DNA of 64,000 bases, taken from NCBI GenBank assembly GCA_910573755.1, contig CAJTBO010000009.1, positions 1 to 64,000 of the forward strand, in the 5' to 3' direction. The notes beneath the pieces were generated by a model that was given only the letters and a program-made list of their open reading frames with translations, was not told the origin of the DNA and ran no database searches. Position numbers and translations under genes: made by a program. The stretch is from Lachnospiraceae bacterium. Its GTDB lineage: Bacteria > Bacillota > Clostridia > Lachnospirales > Lachnospiraceae. Shown here piece by piece: positions 18,343-26,644 of the stretch (position 1 is the stretch's first letter; each line of letters starts with the position of its first letter).

Positions 18343-18495
18343 TTAACGCACAGACTCTATATCGGCTGTTGTAATCAAAGCGTCACGCTGCAAATACCGG
18401 ATTGCCTTTAGAGCATACTTATGTGCTTCTTCACTGGAACCGGCAACTGCGGCTTTTGTCAGTTCTCCAGTTTCAAGTCGTTTTCTTTGATCCAT
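18343..18495 (-). CDS. Possible 50-residue protein overlapping the EIIC 3' end
   Basis: An ATG at 18495 opens a 50-codon frame, out of frame with the EIIC gene it overlaps by 37 bp. It ends 'YLQRDALITTADIESVR' and looks protein-like, with a regular helix 'GSSEEAHKYALKAIRYLQR'. Codons outside the overlap are more AT-rich than in the neighbours. The ribosome-binding site is weak (GATGG). It could equally be the surviving C-terminus of a deleted gene. No family recognised. Confidence 0.3.
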   Translation of the reverse strand: MDQRKRLETGELTKAAVAGSSEEAHKYALKAIRYLQRDALITTADIESVR

Positions 18496-19511
18496 CCGAT
18501 TTTTCGGAGCAGATTTCCGACAACCGAGGATATAACAGCCGGCAGGATAAAGCTGATCATGATCAGACCGAACCAGTCCATAGCGGTAATGGAAAGTTTC
18601 GTGCCCGCCGCGATATCATTCAGCCAGCCTGCATAAACGCCGATCTGTCCCACCAGGCCGCAGGTGCCCATGCCGGAGGATACGGGGGTGCCGTTCATCT
18701 GCAGTTTGAACAGGCAGGTCGCGGCGGGGCCGGCGATAGCGGAAGCGACGATCGGGGGAATCCAGATCTTCGGATTTTTTACGATATTGCCCATCTGCAG
18801 CATGGAAGTGCCGAGCCCTTGAGAGATCAGGCCGCCCCATTTGTTTTCCGGAAAACTCATCACGGCAAAGCCGACCATATTGGCACAGCATCCGGCAACG
18901 GCGGCGCCGCCGGCGAGTCCGGTCAGCGATAATGCGGCGCAGATCGCGGCGGAGGAGATCGGCAGCGTCAGCGCGGTGCCCACGAGTACGGATATGACAA
19001 TGCCCATCAGGAAAGGCTGCAGGTCTGTCGCCCACATGATCAGGCGTCCAAGCGAGCTTGCGGCAGCGCCGATGCCGGGGGCGAGAAGGGAAGACAGTGC
19101 CACGCCGATAAAGATGGTCACAAAGGGAGTGACAAGGATATCGATCTTTGTCTCTTTGGAGATAAGCTTGCCGGATTCTGCCGCAAGGATAGCAATGATC
19201 AGAACTGCGAGAGGGCCGCCTGCACCGCCTAATTCATTGGCGGCAGCGCCCACCGCGGCAAGGGAAAACAGTACGAGAGGAGGCGCGTTGAGCGCGAAGC
19301 CGATCGAAACCGCCATGGCGGGACCGGCAATATTGGCAGCATAGGTGCCGACGGTTACTAAATATTCTATACCGGTCTGCTGTCCCAGCGTTTTGATGAT
19401 CGTGCCGATCAGGAGCGAACAGAACAGCCCCTGCGCCATTGCGCCGAGACAGTCCACACCGTATCGTTTCCAGGAGAAAATAATATTTTTGCGTTTGAGA
19501 AATTCTTTCAT
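18459..19511 (-). CDS. PTS_EIIC_2-type membrane protein
   Basis: A 350-residue membrane protein of about 10 helices with Gly/Ala-rich loops ('NELGGAGGPLAVLIIAIL', 'GMGTCGLVGQIGVYAGWLND') that match the PTS_EIIC_2 family, a group of EIIC-like transporters found without EIIA or EIIB partners. The substrate is unknown. The ATG at 19511 has GAGGGTGG upstream; the frame continues upstream without a better site. It is transcribed toward the unknown protein gene and away from the two-component system. Confidence 0.75.
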   Translation of the reverse strand: MKEFLKRKNIIFSWKRYGVDCLGAMAQGLFCSLLIGTIIKTLGQQTGIEYLVTVGTYAANIAGPAMAVSIGFALNAPPLVLFSLAAVGAAANELGGAGGPLAVLIIAILAAESGKLISKETKIDILVTPFVTIFIGVALSSLLAPGIGAAASSLGRLIMWATDLQPFLMGIVISVLVGTALTLPISSAAICAALSLTGLAGGAAVAGCCANMVGFAVMSFPENKWGGLISQGLGTSMLQMGNIVKNPKIWIPPIVASAIAGPAATCLFKLQMNGTPVSSGMGTCGLVGQIGVYAGWLNDIAAGTKLSITAMDWFGLIMISFILPAVISSVVGNLLRKIGWIKENDLKLEN

Positions 19512-19550
19512 AATATCCACCCTCATTTGTGATTAATTTTTAACAGGTTC

Positions 19551-19559
19551 ATTATAGCA
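19551..19559 (-). promoter_or_regulatory. Extended -10 of the EIIC gene
   Basis: On the minus strand, TGCTATAAT (TGnTATAAT) lies 40 bp upstream of the start codon; no clear -35 box. Confidence 0.5.
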
Positions 19560-19888
19560 CATTGGTGAGAGGAGTTCATTGGTCATTTTGCTGTATTATG
19601 TTTGGCGTACAGGGGATTTTTTATTGTTGCGTTTGATGCATCAGAGGTTTTTTAACGTTATGATTGGCGCACCGGCAATATTTTGTTAAGATTTCACACC
19701 GGAAAATGAGTTTTCTGCAACATGCAGGTGGGAAAGATCCTGTTTTTTTCCGATATAATCATACAGGCTTTTTATGGAAGCTTTTTCTGACGGGGGTGAG
19801 GAAGAATTGCTGCGGATCGGGGAGAATACGGATAGAGCAGGGAGAAACTTTATGGAAGGATAAAAGCCGGATGGAGATGGAAGGAAAA

Positions 19889-20623
19889 ATGCGGATAGCG
19901 GTTTGTGACGATGAGGAGAAGGTACGGGAAGTGCTGGCGGAAAAAATAAAAAGGTTTTGTCCGGAGGCGGAGATCTTGTGTTATGCATCGGGAGAAAAAC
20001 TGCTTTTGGCGGAAAAGGCGCCGGATATTGTGTTTCTGGATATCCAGATGCCGGGGACGGACGGGATGGAAACTGCAGGGGTGCTCCGGAAAAGACATAA
20101 AAGAATGATCCTTATTTTTGTGACGGCGATGGAGGACTATGTGTTCAGGGCCTTTGATGTGGGGGCTTTTCACTATCTGGTAAAGCCCTTTTCGCAGCAG
20201 AAATTTGAAGCCGTGCTTCTTGGCGCGCTGGAGCAGTACAGGGAGTTTGCGCAGGCACCGGAAGGAGGCAGAGGACAGGAGGAGGAAAAGGGCATTATGA
20301 TCCTCTCGGGCGGAAGCCATATCAAGGTCTGCCTGCAGGATATCATATATGCGGAAGTTTTTAACCGGAAGGTGGTCATTCATAAGATGGCGGAGGATAT
20401 GGAATATTACGGAAAACTCTCGGACCTGGAGAAGCTTGCCGGGGAGGATTTTTTCAGGCCCCACCGTTCCTATCTTGTGAATTTCAGGTATGTGGTGAAA
20501 TATGACGCGGCGGAGATCGCGCTGGAAAAGGGGACTGTACCGATGGCAAAAAAGAAATATCCGTCGTTTGTGAAAAGTTATCTGCAGTATAACCGGCGGA
20601 CATGGAGTGAGGGTAGGATATGA
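19889..20623 (+). CDS. LytTR-family response regulator
   Basis: 244 residues: receiver domain (1-120) with Asp7/Asp8, phospho-acceptor Asp51 ('IVFLDIQMPGTDG'), Thr79 and Lys99 ('YLVKPFS'), then a LytTR DNA-binding domain (about 138-238; 'IKVCLQDIIYAEVFNRK', 'FFRPHRSYLVN'). AgrA- and LytR-like regulators of this type control virulence, bacteriocin or murein-hydrolase genes. The ATG at 19889 follows GGAAGGA. Its stop overlaps the kinase start by ATGA. The lrgAB genes 4 kb downstream are a typical target of such a system, but no direct link is visible. Confidence 0.9.
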   Translation: MRIAVCDDEEKVREVLAEKIKRFCPEAEILCYASGEKLLLAEKAPDIVFLDIQMPGTDGMETAGVLRKRHKRMILIFVTAMEDYVFRAFDVGAFHYLVKPFSQQKFEAVLLGALEQYREFAQAPEGGRGQEEEKGIMILSGGSHIKVCLQDIIYAEVFNRKVVIHKMAEDMEYYGKLSDLEKLAGEDFFRPHRSYLVNFRYVVKYDAAEIALEKGTVPMAKKKYPSFVKSYLQYNRRTWSEGRI

Positions 20624-22032
20624 CGGACTGGGATGTTTACTGGGAGCTGGTTTCCAGACTGTCGCAGATCGGGTTGATTATCATCCGCGCATATTTTCTC
20701 TGCCGGCTTGTGAAGCCTTTTCTGGCAGTGCGGGAAGAGCGCGGGGACGGTCCGGCGCAGGGGAGGGCGAAACCTTTCCTTTCTGTGGCGCTGCCGGGGA
20801 TCAGTTACACTGTCGTCATGCTGCTGGCGGTTTTATATCCCCGCGAGGTCCATGTGATACCGGTATATATAATAAGTACGGCTGCGGCCTTCGGCACGGC
20901 ATATTATATTGACAGGAGAAATGCCGCGCAGAAGATCTTTCTGGCGGTGGTGTTTTATCTGCTGCAGTGGATCACCTGGGGGATCACGCTGGTGCCCTGG
21001 AGAGGATTGTATAATATTCTCGTTATTTCTTTGGGCGGGCAGCACAGCTATCTGCTGCATTTTTTGTTGTACGGGGTAATGGAATTTTTTGATCTTGCGC
21101 TGCACTTTTTCGCTATGGCGCTGTGTGTCCGGCTGATCCACAGAGAATATCATTGTAAGATGGAGAATATGACAAAAAGGGATCTTGCGCTGGCTTTGGC
21201 GCCGCTTTTTTCTGTTGCCGCAGGACACGGGATATTTTATTTTGCAATCAATGCCTATGAAAAAGATACCGGGATGTATATATGGAACCATTATTCCTCG
21301 TATATCGTGCTGCAGGCGGTTTTCATGCTGATCTCTTTTGCGGCGCTGCTCACGGTCATTGTTTCCTACCAGCGCATCAAAAGCGGGCAGAGGAAAGAAA
21401 AGGAAGAGGCTGTACTGGCGGAGCAGCTCAGGGAGATGAAGCGGCATATCGCCGGGGTGGAAAAGCTTTATCTTGATATCCGCAGTTTAAAACATGACAT
21501 GGGGAATCATATCCTGACGCTGGAAAAGCTGTGTGAAGAAAATGAGGAAGCAGGGAAATATATCGTGCAGTTAAAACGGCAGGTACGTGAGGCGGTACCG
21601 GAGATGAAAAGCGGCAATCCCGTCACCGATGTGATCCTGCGGGAGAAGAAAAAGGAGGCGGAGGAAAAGGAAATTGTTTTTGCACATCAGTTTCATTTTC
21701 CGGAGGATACGAAGCTGAGCGCTTTTGACGTCAGTGTGATTCTGAACAATGCGCTGGATAATGCGATAGAGGCGGCAGGGGCATCCACGGATCCGTATAT
21801 TTCCATCTCTTCCTGCCGCAGGAGAAATGCTTTTATGATAGAGGTGAAAAACAGTATGGCAGGGAAAAGAAGGATAGAGGCGGAGAGCGGCCTGCCGGTT
21901 ACGACAAAAGAAAGGGCGGGGCATGGATTCGGGCTTGTGAATATCCGGAAGGTGGCACAGAAATATTACGGTGATATCGCCATCGAGCAGGAGGAAGGAT
22001 CGTTCAGGCTGGTTATCATGCTGATGGTGTGA
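20620..22032 (+). CDS. GHKL-domain sensor histidine kinase (AgrC/LytS-like)
   Basis: 470 residues. The N-terminal half has about six to seven membrane helices (about 12-30, 53-72, 76-96, 104-125, 135-170, 188-212, 228-250). A coiled coil (about 255-285) leads to the DHp segment with His292 in 'SLKHDMGNHI', followed by a GHKL ATPase: N box 'ILNNALDNAIEA' and G box 'GHGFGLVN'. The polytopic sensor is typical of peptide-sensing kinases. Partner of the LytTR regulator encoded immediately upstream. Confidence 0.9.
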   Translation: MTDWDVYWELVSRLSQIGLIIIRAYFLCRLVKPFLAVREERGDGPAQGRAKPFLSVALPGISYTVVMLLAVLYPREVHVIPVYIISTAAAFGTAYYIDRRNAAQKIFLAVVFYLLQWITWGITLVPWRGLYNILVISLGGQHSYLLHFLLYGVMEFFDLALHFFAMALCVRLIHREYHCKMENMTKRDLALALAPLFSVAAGHGIFYFAINAYEKDTGMYIWNHYSSYIVLQAVFMLISFAALLTVIVSYQRIKSGQRKEKEEAVLAEQLREMKRHIAGVEKLYLDIRSLKHDMGNHILTLEKLCEENEEAGKYIVQLKRQVREAVPEMKSGNPVTDVILREKKKEAEEKEIVFAHQFHFPEDTKLSAFDVSVILNNALDNAIEAAGASTDPYISISSCRRRNAFMIEVKNSMAGKRRIEAESGLPVTTKERAGHGFGLVNIRKVAQKYYGDIAIEQEEGSFRLVIMLMV

Positions 22033-22302
22033 CTCGCCTATGATACGGGTCAGCCGGCGGGCTGTTGAATATTCGGGGCGGGGAGGATATTTTGGGCTGC
22101 CGGGGAGGCCGAATGTCAGATTGTTGTCAGTTGGTTTGATTATTAGAACGATCTGCAGGGACGGTTTGGTGTTTACAACGAAAAAAGGGCGCTTTGCGAC
22201 ATGGCGGTTTATTTTGGCCCCGGGCTTTCCGAAATGTAGAATGAAAGAAAGTTTATCATGCTTTATGATACAGACTTTATGATGCAGACAGGAGGAAAAT
22301 AC
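22033..22302. other. Intergenic region between kinase and FlxA-like gene
   Basis: No gene, hairpin terminator or clear promoter was recognised beyond scattered TATGAT-like boxes near 22263-22285. Confidence 0.3.
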
Positions 22303-23052
22303 ATGAATATCAGTGGAATCAGCGGAAACATATCTCAGGCGCCGCAGCAGGGAGCAGGGAAGGCAATGGATGCCCAGAGCCGGAATATTCAGAAGCAGAT
22401 TACGGAGGCGCAGAAAAAACTGCAGGAACTTTCCGTGCGCGGAGATCTTAGTCAGGAAGAGAAGATGAAAAAGCGGCAGGAGATCCAGAAACAGATCAGC
22501 GATCTGAATATGCAGCTCAGACAGCATCAGACAGAGGTAAAAAGACAGGAACAGGAAGAAAAGAAGGCGGCAGAGAGCGCTGCGGGAAAACAGAACGGGG
22601 GCGGACAAGATACCGGATTTTCCGCAGCAGGCATGCAGGCGGTACTTTCTGCGGATACGACCATGAAGCAGGCGCAGGTGCAGAGAGGCGCTGCGGCAAA
22701 GTTAGAAGGCAGGGCGAATGTTTTGGAGGCTGAAATCCAGCAGGACGGGAGGACCGGCGGGAATACGGAAAGAAAGGAAGCGGAGCTCGCCGAAGTCAGG
22801 GAAAGGGCAAAAACCGCCGGGGAGTCAGGGATGAATACGCTGAAGGAGGCTGGCCGGAAAGCGGAAGGCGCAGGGAATACGGAGCCGGAAGGCAGAACGA
22901 ACAAGGCAGAGGGAAAGGCCGGAAAAGCGGAGGAGGAAGCAGGAGGGAGAAAAACGGAAGGAGAGAAAACAGGGCAGACGGATAACAACGGGGAAGAAGC
23001 GGGCGATAAGGAACAGAAGGAGCCCGGAATGTATGTGGATGTCCGTTTATAG
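22303..23052 (+). CDS. FlxA-like coiled-coil protein
   Basis: 249 residues, highly charged and repetitive (Glu, Lys, Ala, Gly, Gln). The N-terminal part 'IQKQITEAQKKLQEL' and 'MKKRQEIQKQISDLNMQLRQ' matches the FlxA-like family, small coiled-coil proteins of unknown role common in Clostridia. The C-terminal 150 residues are low-complexity (KAEGKAGKAEEE-type runs). AGGAGG lies 7 nt before the ATG at 22303. Followed by a strong terminator, so it is monocistronic. Confidence 0.75.
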   Translation: MNISGISGNISQAPQQGAGKAMDAQSRNIQKQITEAQKKLQELSVRGDLSQEEKMKKRQEIQKQISDLNMQLRQHQTEVKRQEQEEKKAAESAAGKQNGGGQDTGFSAAGMQAVLSADTTMKQAQVQRGAAAKLEGRANVLEAEIQQDGRTGGNTERKEAELAEVRERAKTAGESGMNTLKEAGRKAEGAGNTEPEGRTNKAEGKAGKAEEEAGGRKTEGEKTGQTDNNGEEAGDKEQKEPGMYVDVRL

Positions 23053-23080
23053 TTTATCTGTGTACCATAATCTGATACAA

Positions 23081-23110
23081 TGCACCCGGCGTGAGCCCGG
23101 GTGCATTTTT
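23081..23110 (+). terminator. Rho-independent terminator
   Basis: TGCACCC (23081-23087) pairs with GGGTGCA (23099-23105), with GGC/GCC inside, followed by TTTTT. Confidence 0.9.
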
Positions 23111-23208
23111 AATGACGGGAAAAAGGTGTTTCCGGGACATGCCGCGTTCCATCAGTGTTCCCTTATCCATGTTACGCTTTCCTTCAGGTGAGTATATGGC
23201 GTAGCTGT

Positions 23209-23267
23209 AAGTATCGCACCTGAATGTGCGTACTTGTTTTTGGTTTCATTTGGGTTATCATTATAAT
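23209..23267 (+). promoter_or_regulatory. Operator-like inverted repeat and -10 box
   Basis: AAGTA-t-CGCAC (23209-23219) and GTGCGTACTT (23226-23235) form a 10-bp inverted repeat with one bulged base. A TATAAT box (23262-23267) follows before the broken oxidoreductase gene. The repeat could bind a redox- or HxlR-type regulator; none is encoded nearby. Confidence 0.4.
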
Positions 23268-23314
23268 ATCGCCAGCGGGAGATGTGGATCCCGCAGTAAA
23301 GGAGGAATAGTTTT

Positions 23315-23476
23315 ATGAGTAAAAAAATTGTTGTGATCACGGGAAGCCCGCGGTCCGCGGCATTGCTGAAACGGCACATGGCAGGGGAAGTGCTGATACC
23401 CGGCGTGCTGAACACAGGCGATATTGATAAGACGGACGGCTGGCGTCAGGCAGCGGAACTGGCAGAAAAAATATAA
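23315..23476 (+). pseudogene. Internally deleted NADPH-dependent FMN reductase
   Basis: 53 codons with a perfect GGAGGAATAG site. The product starts MSKKIVVITGSPR, the phosphate-binding start of NADPH-dependent FMN reductases, and ends 'VLNTGDIDKTDGWRQAAELA', a typical C-terminus of the same family. The 110-130 residues between are gone, with the reading frame kept. It lies 21 bp before an intact relative. The product cannot bind flavin as the family does. Confidence 0.65.
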
Positions 23477-23497
23477 AAGGAAGAGGAGAGAAGGATT

Positions 23498-24049
23498 ATG
23501 GGTAAGAAAATCGTGGTGCTGAACGGCAGTCCCCGCAGGAATGGCAATACGGCGGGGCTGGTGAAAGAATTTACAAAAGGAGCGCAGGAAGCCGGGCATA
23601 CGGTGACAGAGTTTTTCCTTTCCGGGATGGATATCCACGGATGTAAGGGCTGCTTTGGAGGCAGAAGCGGCAGGGAATGCCCCTGTGTCCAGAAAGACGA
23701 TATGGATCAGATCTATCCGGCGGTCAGGGAGTGCGATGTGATCGTACTGGCAAGTCCATTGTACTACTGGAATATGAGCGGCCAGATCCGCACGGCTGTT
23801 GACCGGCTGTTCGCACTGGAGGAGGGGGATGGGAATCTCCTGCGCGGTCATGGCAGGGCGTCCGCCTTACTGATGGCGGCAGAGGGAAACGGCTTTGAAG
23901 ATGTTGTACTCTATTACGACCATCTGATGGAACACCTGAGATGGGAAAATCTCGGCCGCGTTCTGGCTGGCGGAAACGGCGATATCGGCGACATTAAGGG
24001 TAAGCCGGAACTTAAGCAGGCTTACGAGCTGGGAAGATCGATCCGCTAA
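23498..24049 (+). CDS. NAD(P)H-dependent flavodoxin-fold oxidoreductase
   Basis: 183 residues. 'KKIVVLNGSPRRNGNTAGLV' is the flavin phosphate loop; 'GCKGCFGGRSGRECPCVQKD' is the Cys-rich loop typical of the iron-sulfur flavoprotein-like branch; 'VIVLASPLYYWNMSGQ' is the second flavin-contact motif. It probably reduces quinones, nitro compounds or other electrophiles. AGGAGAGAAGG precedes the ATG. It shares a transcript with the collapsed relative upstream. Confidence 0.85.
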   Translation: MGKKIVVLNGSPRRNGNTAGLVKEFTKGAQEAGHTVTEFFLSGMDIHGCKGCFGGRSGRECPCVQKDDMDQIYPAVRECDVIVLASPLYYWNMSGQIRTAVDRLFALEEGDGNLLRGHGRASALLMAAEGNGFEDVVLYYDHLMEHLRWENLGRVLAGGNGDIGDIKGKPELKQAYELGRSIR

Positions 24050-24267
24050 ATACACAGAAAGGAAGCGCTTTTTTGCTTCCCGGCTGAATCTTAAATCTTA
24101 TACCGGTCTACGCAGACAGAAAAAATGTTGCGATATTTATTTTTTCCCGGATTGTGACAAATGGAATGATATATGATAGAATCAGATGGTTGACAGGGGC
24201 GGTACAGGTAAAGCCGCTGCGGGCGGGCACGGCTCAAATAAGCATGCAGCGCCGGAGGGAGGAAAAG

Positions 24268-24633
24268 TTGAAATATATCAGGCAATTCGGGATCATACTG
24301 TTTATATCTTTTATCGGGGAAATACTGCATGAACTGCTGCCGCTGCCGATTCCGGCAAGCATATACGGTATTGTGCTTCTGTTTTTATGTCTGGAACTGA
24401 AGATGATACCGGTATCTTCCGTGAAGGAGGCAAGCGGTTTTCTGATCGAGATCATGCCGGTCATGTTTATTCCGGCGGCGGTGGGGCTGATCGATTCCTG
24501 GCAGACGATCAGGGAAGCATGGGTTTCCTATGTGGTGATCACGGCGGTTTCCACGGTGGCGGTGATGGCGGTGTCAGGCAGAGCGGTGCAGGCAGTGATG
24601 AAACGCTCGAAAAAGAAAGAGGAGGCAGGATGA
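24268..24633 (+). CDS. lrgA: LrgA/CidA-family holin-like protein
   Basis: 121 residues with four membrane helices; the start 'KYIRQFGIILFISFIGEILH' and 'PASIYGIVLLFLCL' are characteristic of LrgA/CidA. The TTG at 24268 is chosen because GGAGGGAGG lies just upstream and orthologues begin at this point. LrgA/B proteins move small carboxylates such as pyruvate and affect murein hydrolase activity and lysis. Stop and lrgB start overlap by ATGA. Confidence 0.85.
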   Translation: MKYIRQFGIILFISFIGEILHELLPLPIPASIYGIVLLFLCLELKMIPVSSVKEASGFLIEIMPVMFIPAAVGLIDSWQTIREAWVSYVVITAVSTVAVMAVSGRAVQAVMKRSKKKEEAG

Positions 24634-25328
24634 ATATGAGTGGATTTTTTGAAACCTCTGTGTTTTTTGGCGTGCTGATCACGCTGCTTTCCTACGGGAT
24701 CGGCGTCTGGCTGAAAAAGAAACTGAAATCGCCGCTTTTTAATCCGCTGCTGATCGCTATTGTGTTGACGATCCTGTTTCTTCTCCTGTTCCGTATCGAT
24801 TACGGTATATATAATGAAGGTGCAAAATATATCAGCTTTTTACTGACGCCGGCTACGGTCTGTCTTGCGGTGCCGCTGTATGAGCAGTTTGAACTTCTGA
24901 AGAAAAATTGCAGGGCGGTGCTGGCCGGCATTATTTCAGGAGTGCTGACCAGCCTTTGCAGTATCTTTATTCTGGCGGGCCTGTTTCGGCTCGACCATGC
25001 TTCCTATGTGACGCTGCTGCCAAAATCCATCACAACGGCGATCGGTATGGGCGTCTCGGAGGAACTTGGAGGCTATGTGCCGGTCACGGTGGCGGTTATT
25101 ATCGTGACAGGGGTGCTGGGCAATATGAGCGCGGAAACGGTGTGCAGGATCTTCCGGATTCACGAGCCGGTGGCAAAAGGGATCGCCATAGGCACGGCTT
25201 CCCATGCGGTGGGGACGGCGAAGGCGATGGAACTTGGACAGGTGGAGGGAGCGATGAGCAGTCTGTCCATTGTCGTTTCGGGGATATTGACGGTGATCGG
25301 GGCAAATATTTTTGCGCGGTTTTGGTAA
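24630..25328 (+). CDS. lrgB: LrgB-family membrane protein
   Basis: 232 residues, about seven helices, with the LrgB signatures '[15 protein letters not shown]', '[20 protein letters not shown]' and '[20 protein letters not shown]'. It forms a functional pair with LrgA. The ATG at 24630 overlaps the lrgA stop. LytTR regulators classically control lrgAB; the LytTR system at 19.9-22.0 kb is the nearest candidate. Confidence 0.9.
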   Translation: MNMSGFFETSVFFGVLITLLSYGIGVWLKKKLKSPLFNPLLIAIVLTILFLLLFRIDYGIYNEGAKYISFLLTPATVCLAVPLYEQFELLKKNCRAVLAGIISGVLTSLCSIFILAGLFRLDHASYVTLLPKSITTAIGMGVSEELGGYVPVTVAVIIVTGVLGNMSAETVCRIFRIHEPVAKGIAIGTASHAVGTAKAMELGQVEGAMSSLSIVVSGILTVIGANIFARFW

Positions 25329-25587
25329 AGGCGGCAAAAAGTGTACTGAAGTGTTAAGGTATGGAGAAAGAAATTGATGTAATTATTGACATTACATTTT
25401 GACGGATATAAAATGAAAGCGGAAAGAGGGGCGGAGCATGCAGATCCCAAGCCGGTTTACGACAGCCATACACATGCTGGCATCCGGGAAGGTATCAGGC
25501 GGAAGAGAGGGAACGTATATAAAAGTTGTAACAGTTTGGCCCGCGGCCTTTCTGTTACATAAAGTTATAAATAATTAACTTTCCTTA
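25329..25587. other. Intergenic region with a palindrome
   Basis: No gene seen. TGTAACAG (25527-25534) and CTGTTACA (25552-25559) flank an inner GGCC-cgc-GGCC, an interrupted palindrome about 30 bp before the next promoter. Confidence 0.4.
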
Positions 25588-25644
25588 TTGACAGTTTGTT
25601 GCACGAGTGATATATTTGTAACATGAAAGTTGGAAATATATCAC
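25588..25644 (+). promoter_or_regulatory. Promoter with overlapping operator for the membrane protein/XRE pair
   Basis: TTGACA (25588-25593), 17 bp, TATATT (25611-25616). A perfect 11-bp inverted repeat (25607-25617 and 25634-25644) covers the -10 box and start region. It is a likely site for the XRE protein encoded as the second gene. Confidence 0.75.
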
Positions 25645-25659
25645 ATGGAGGAACAAAAT

Positions 25660-26064
25660 ATGAAAACAAAAGTGACTTTAAGGGAATTAGTAGGAACAAA
25701 AATTATTTATGCGGTACTTCTTGTCTGCTATTACTGGATGTGGGCGAGGCGGGACTGGCATGATTACTATACGACGATCCAGAATGTGGTCTGTGCGTTT
25801 ACCATTTTGTTTTTTGCCATACAGGCGGACCGTATCCGCAAATACAGCAAGGAAGAAAAAGATGAGATGGCAGTTCAGAATTTGCGGAGGACGGATGCTG
25901 TCAGCCTGAAAATTCTGATGATCGCCGTGATCATAATTGCTTTTTCATGCGGCGTTACATTCATAGACGGAAGAATGGCAGGCTATGCGCTTGTGGGAAC
26001 GATATTGGTATTGACTGTTATACGATTTATCATATTTTGTGTGATGGACAGTAAGGGGGTCTGA
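25660..26064 (+). CDS. Small membrane protein paired with an XRE regulator
   Basis: 134 residues with four predicted helices (about 14-28, 42-56, 82-102, 105-128) and a cytoplasmic charged loop ('DRIRKYSKEEKDEMAV'). It resembles the DUF2178-like or similar four-helix proteins usually cotranscribed with a 65-70 residue XRE protein. Role unknown. GGAGG lies 8 nt before the ATG. Confidence 0.65.
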   Translation: MKTKVTLRELVGTKIIYAVLLVCYYWMWARRDWHDYYTTIQNVVCAFTILFFAIQADRIRKYSKEEKDEMAVQNLRRTDAVSLKILMIAVIIIAFSCGVTFIDGRMAGYALVGTILVLTVIRFIIFCVMDSKGV

Positions 26065-26065
26065 T

Positions 26066-26269
26066 GTGGCTCTTATAACAAGAGTGAAGGAATACAGGGA
26101 AAAGGCGGGGCTGAAGCAGAACGAGCTTGCGGAACTTGTGAATATAAGGCGTGAAACGATCGTCCATCTGGAGAACGGACGTTATAATCCGTCTTTAAAG
26201 CTGGCAATGGATATCGCAAAGGTGTTTCAGGTGAGCGTAGAGGAGTTGTTTGAGTTTACGGAAGACTGA
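26066..26269 (+). CDS. Small XRE-family transcriptional regulator
   Basis: 67 residues forming a single Cro/CI-type HTH: 'VKEYREKAGLKQNELAELVN' and 'IRRETIVHLENGRYNPSLKL'. The GTG start at 26066 directly follows the membrane protein stop, with AAGGGGG upstream. Such pairs are usually autoregulated; the palindrome over the promoter supports that. Confidence 0.85.
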   Translation: MALITRVKEYREKAGLKQNELAELVNIRRETIVHLENGRYNPSLKLAMDIAKVFQVSVEELFEFTED

Positions 26270-26490
26270 AAATAAGCCGTATAAGCCTGTACGCTGCAGG
26301 AATCCGTAGATTCCTGAGAGGCATAAAAATACCACGCCGCCGGAGAAGACGCGATAGCCGGACTTATGGAAGGGTATGGCCTGAGCAGGGAGGGCGGAAG
26401 AAAAAGTTGTACTGTGCCGGCAGTAGAGCCGCTATGGCCTGGTTTCAGGAAGAGTTACGATTGTATAAAAACAGGTACAAATGACAAGAA
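26270..26490 (+). other. 3' region before the terminator
   Basis: No protein-like frame. It contains a perfect 8-bp hairpin with a CGTA loop (26297-26304 and 26309-26316). It could be a long 3' UTR or a small RNA ending at the terminator. Confidence 0.35.
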
Positions 26491-26492
26491 AG

Positions 26493-26517
26493 CGGGATGA
26501 ATTTCCCGTTTTTTTTG
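26493..26517 (+). terminator. Rho-independent terminator
   Basis: CGGGA (26493-26497) pairs with TCCCG (26504-26508), followed by T8. Confidence 0.8.
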
Positions 26518-26644
26518 TGAGAAATGGTACTGTTCAATTGTGGGAAATATGAGTATACTCGTATTTGGTTTTTCAGGGGGATAGGGGAAAGCGACAGAAA
26601 ATAACCGGTCTGTTTACGATATAATATCAGGAGGAGTAGATGTT

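Noticed and set aside
24061-24079. Terminator after the flavodoxin-like gene
   Set aside because: The GGAAGC/GCTTCC hairpin has its T run in the loop and no T tract after the stem.
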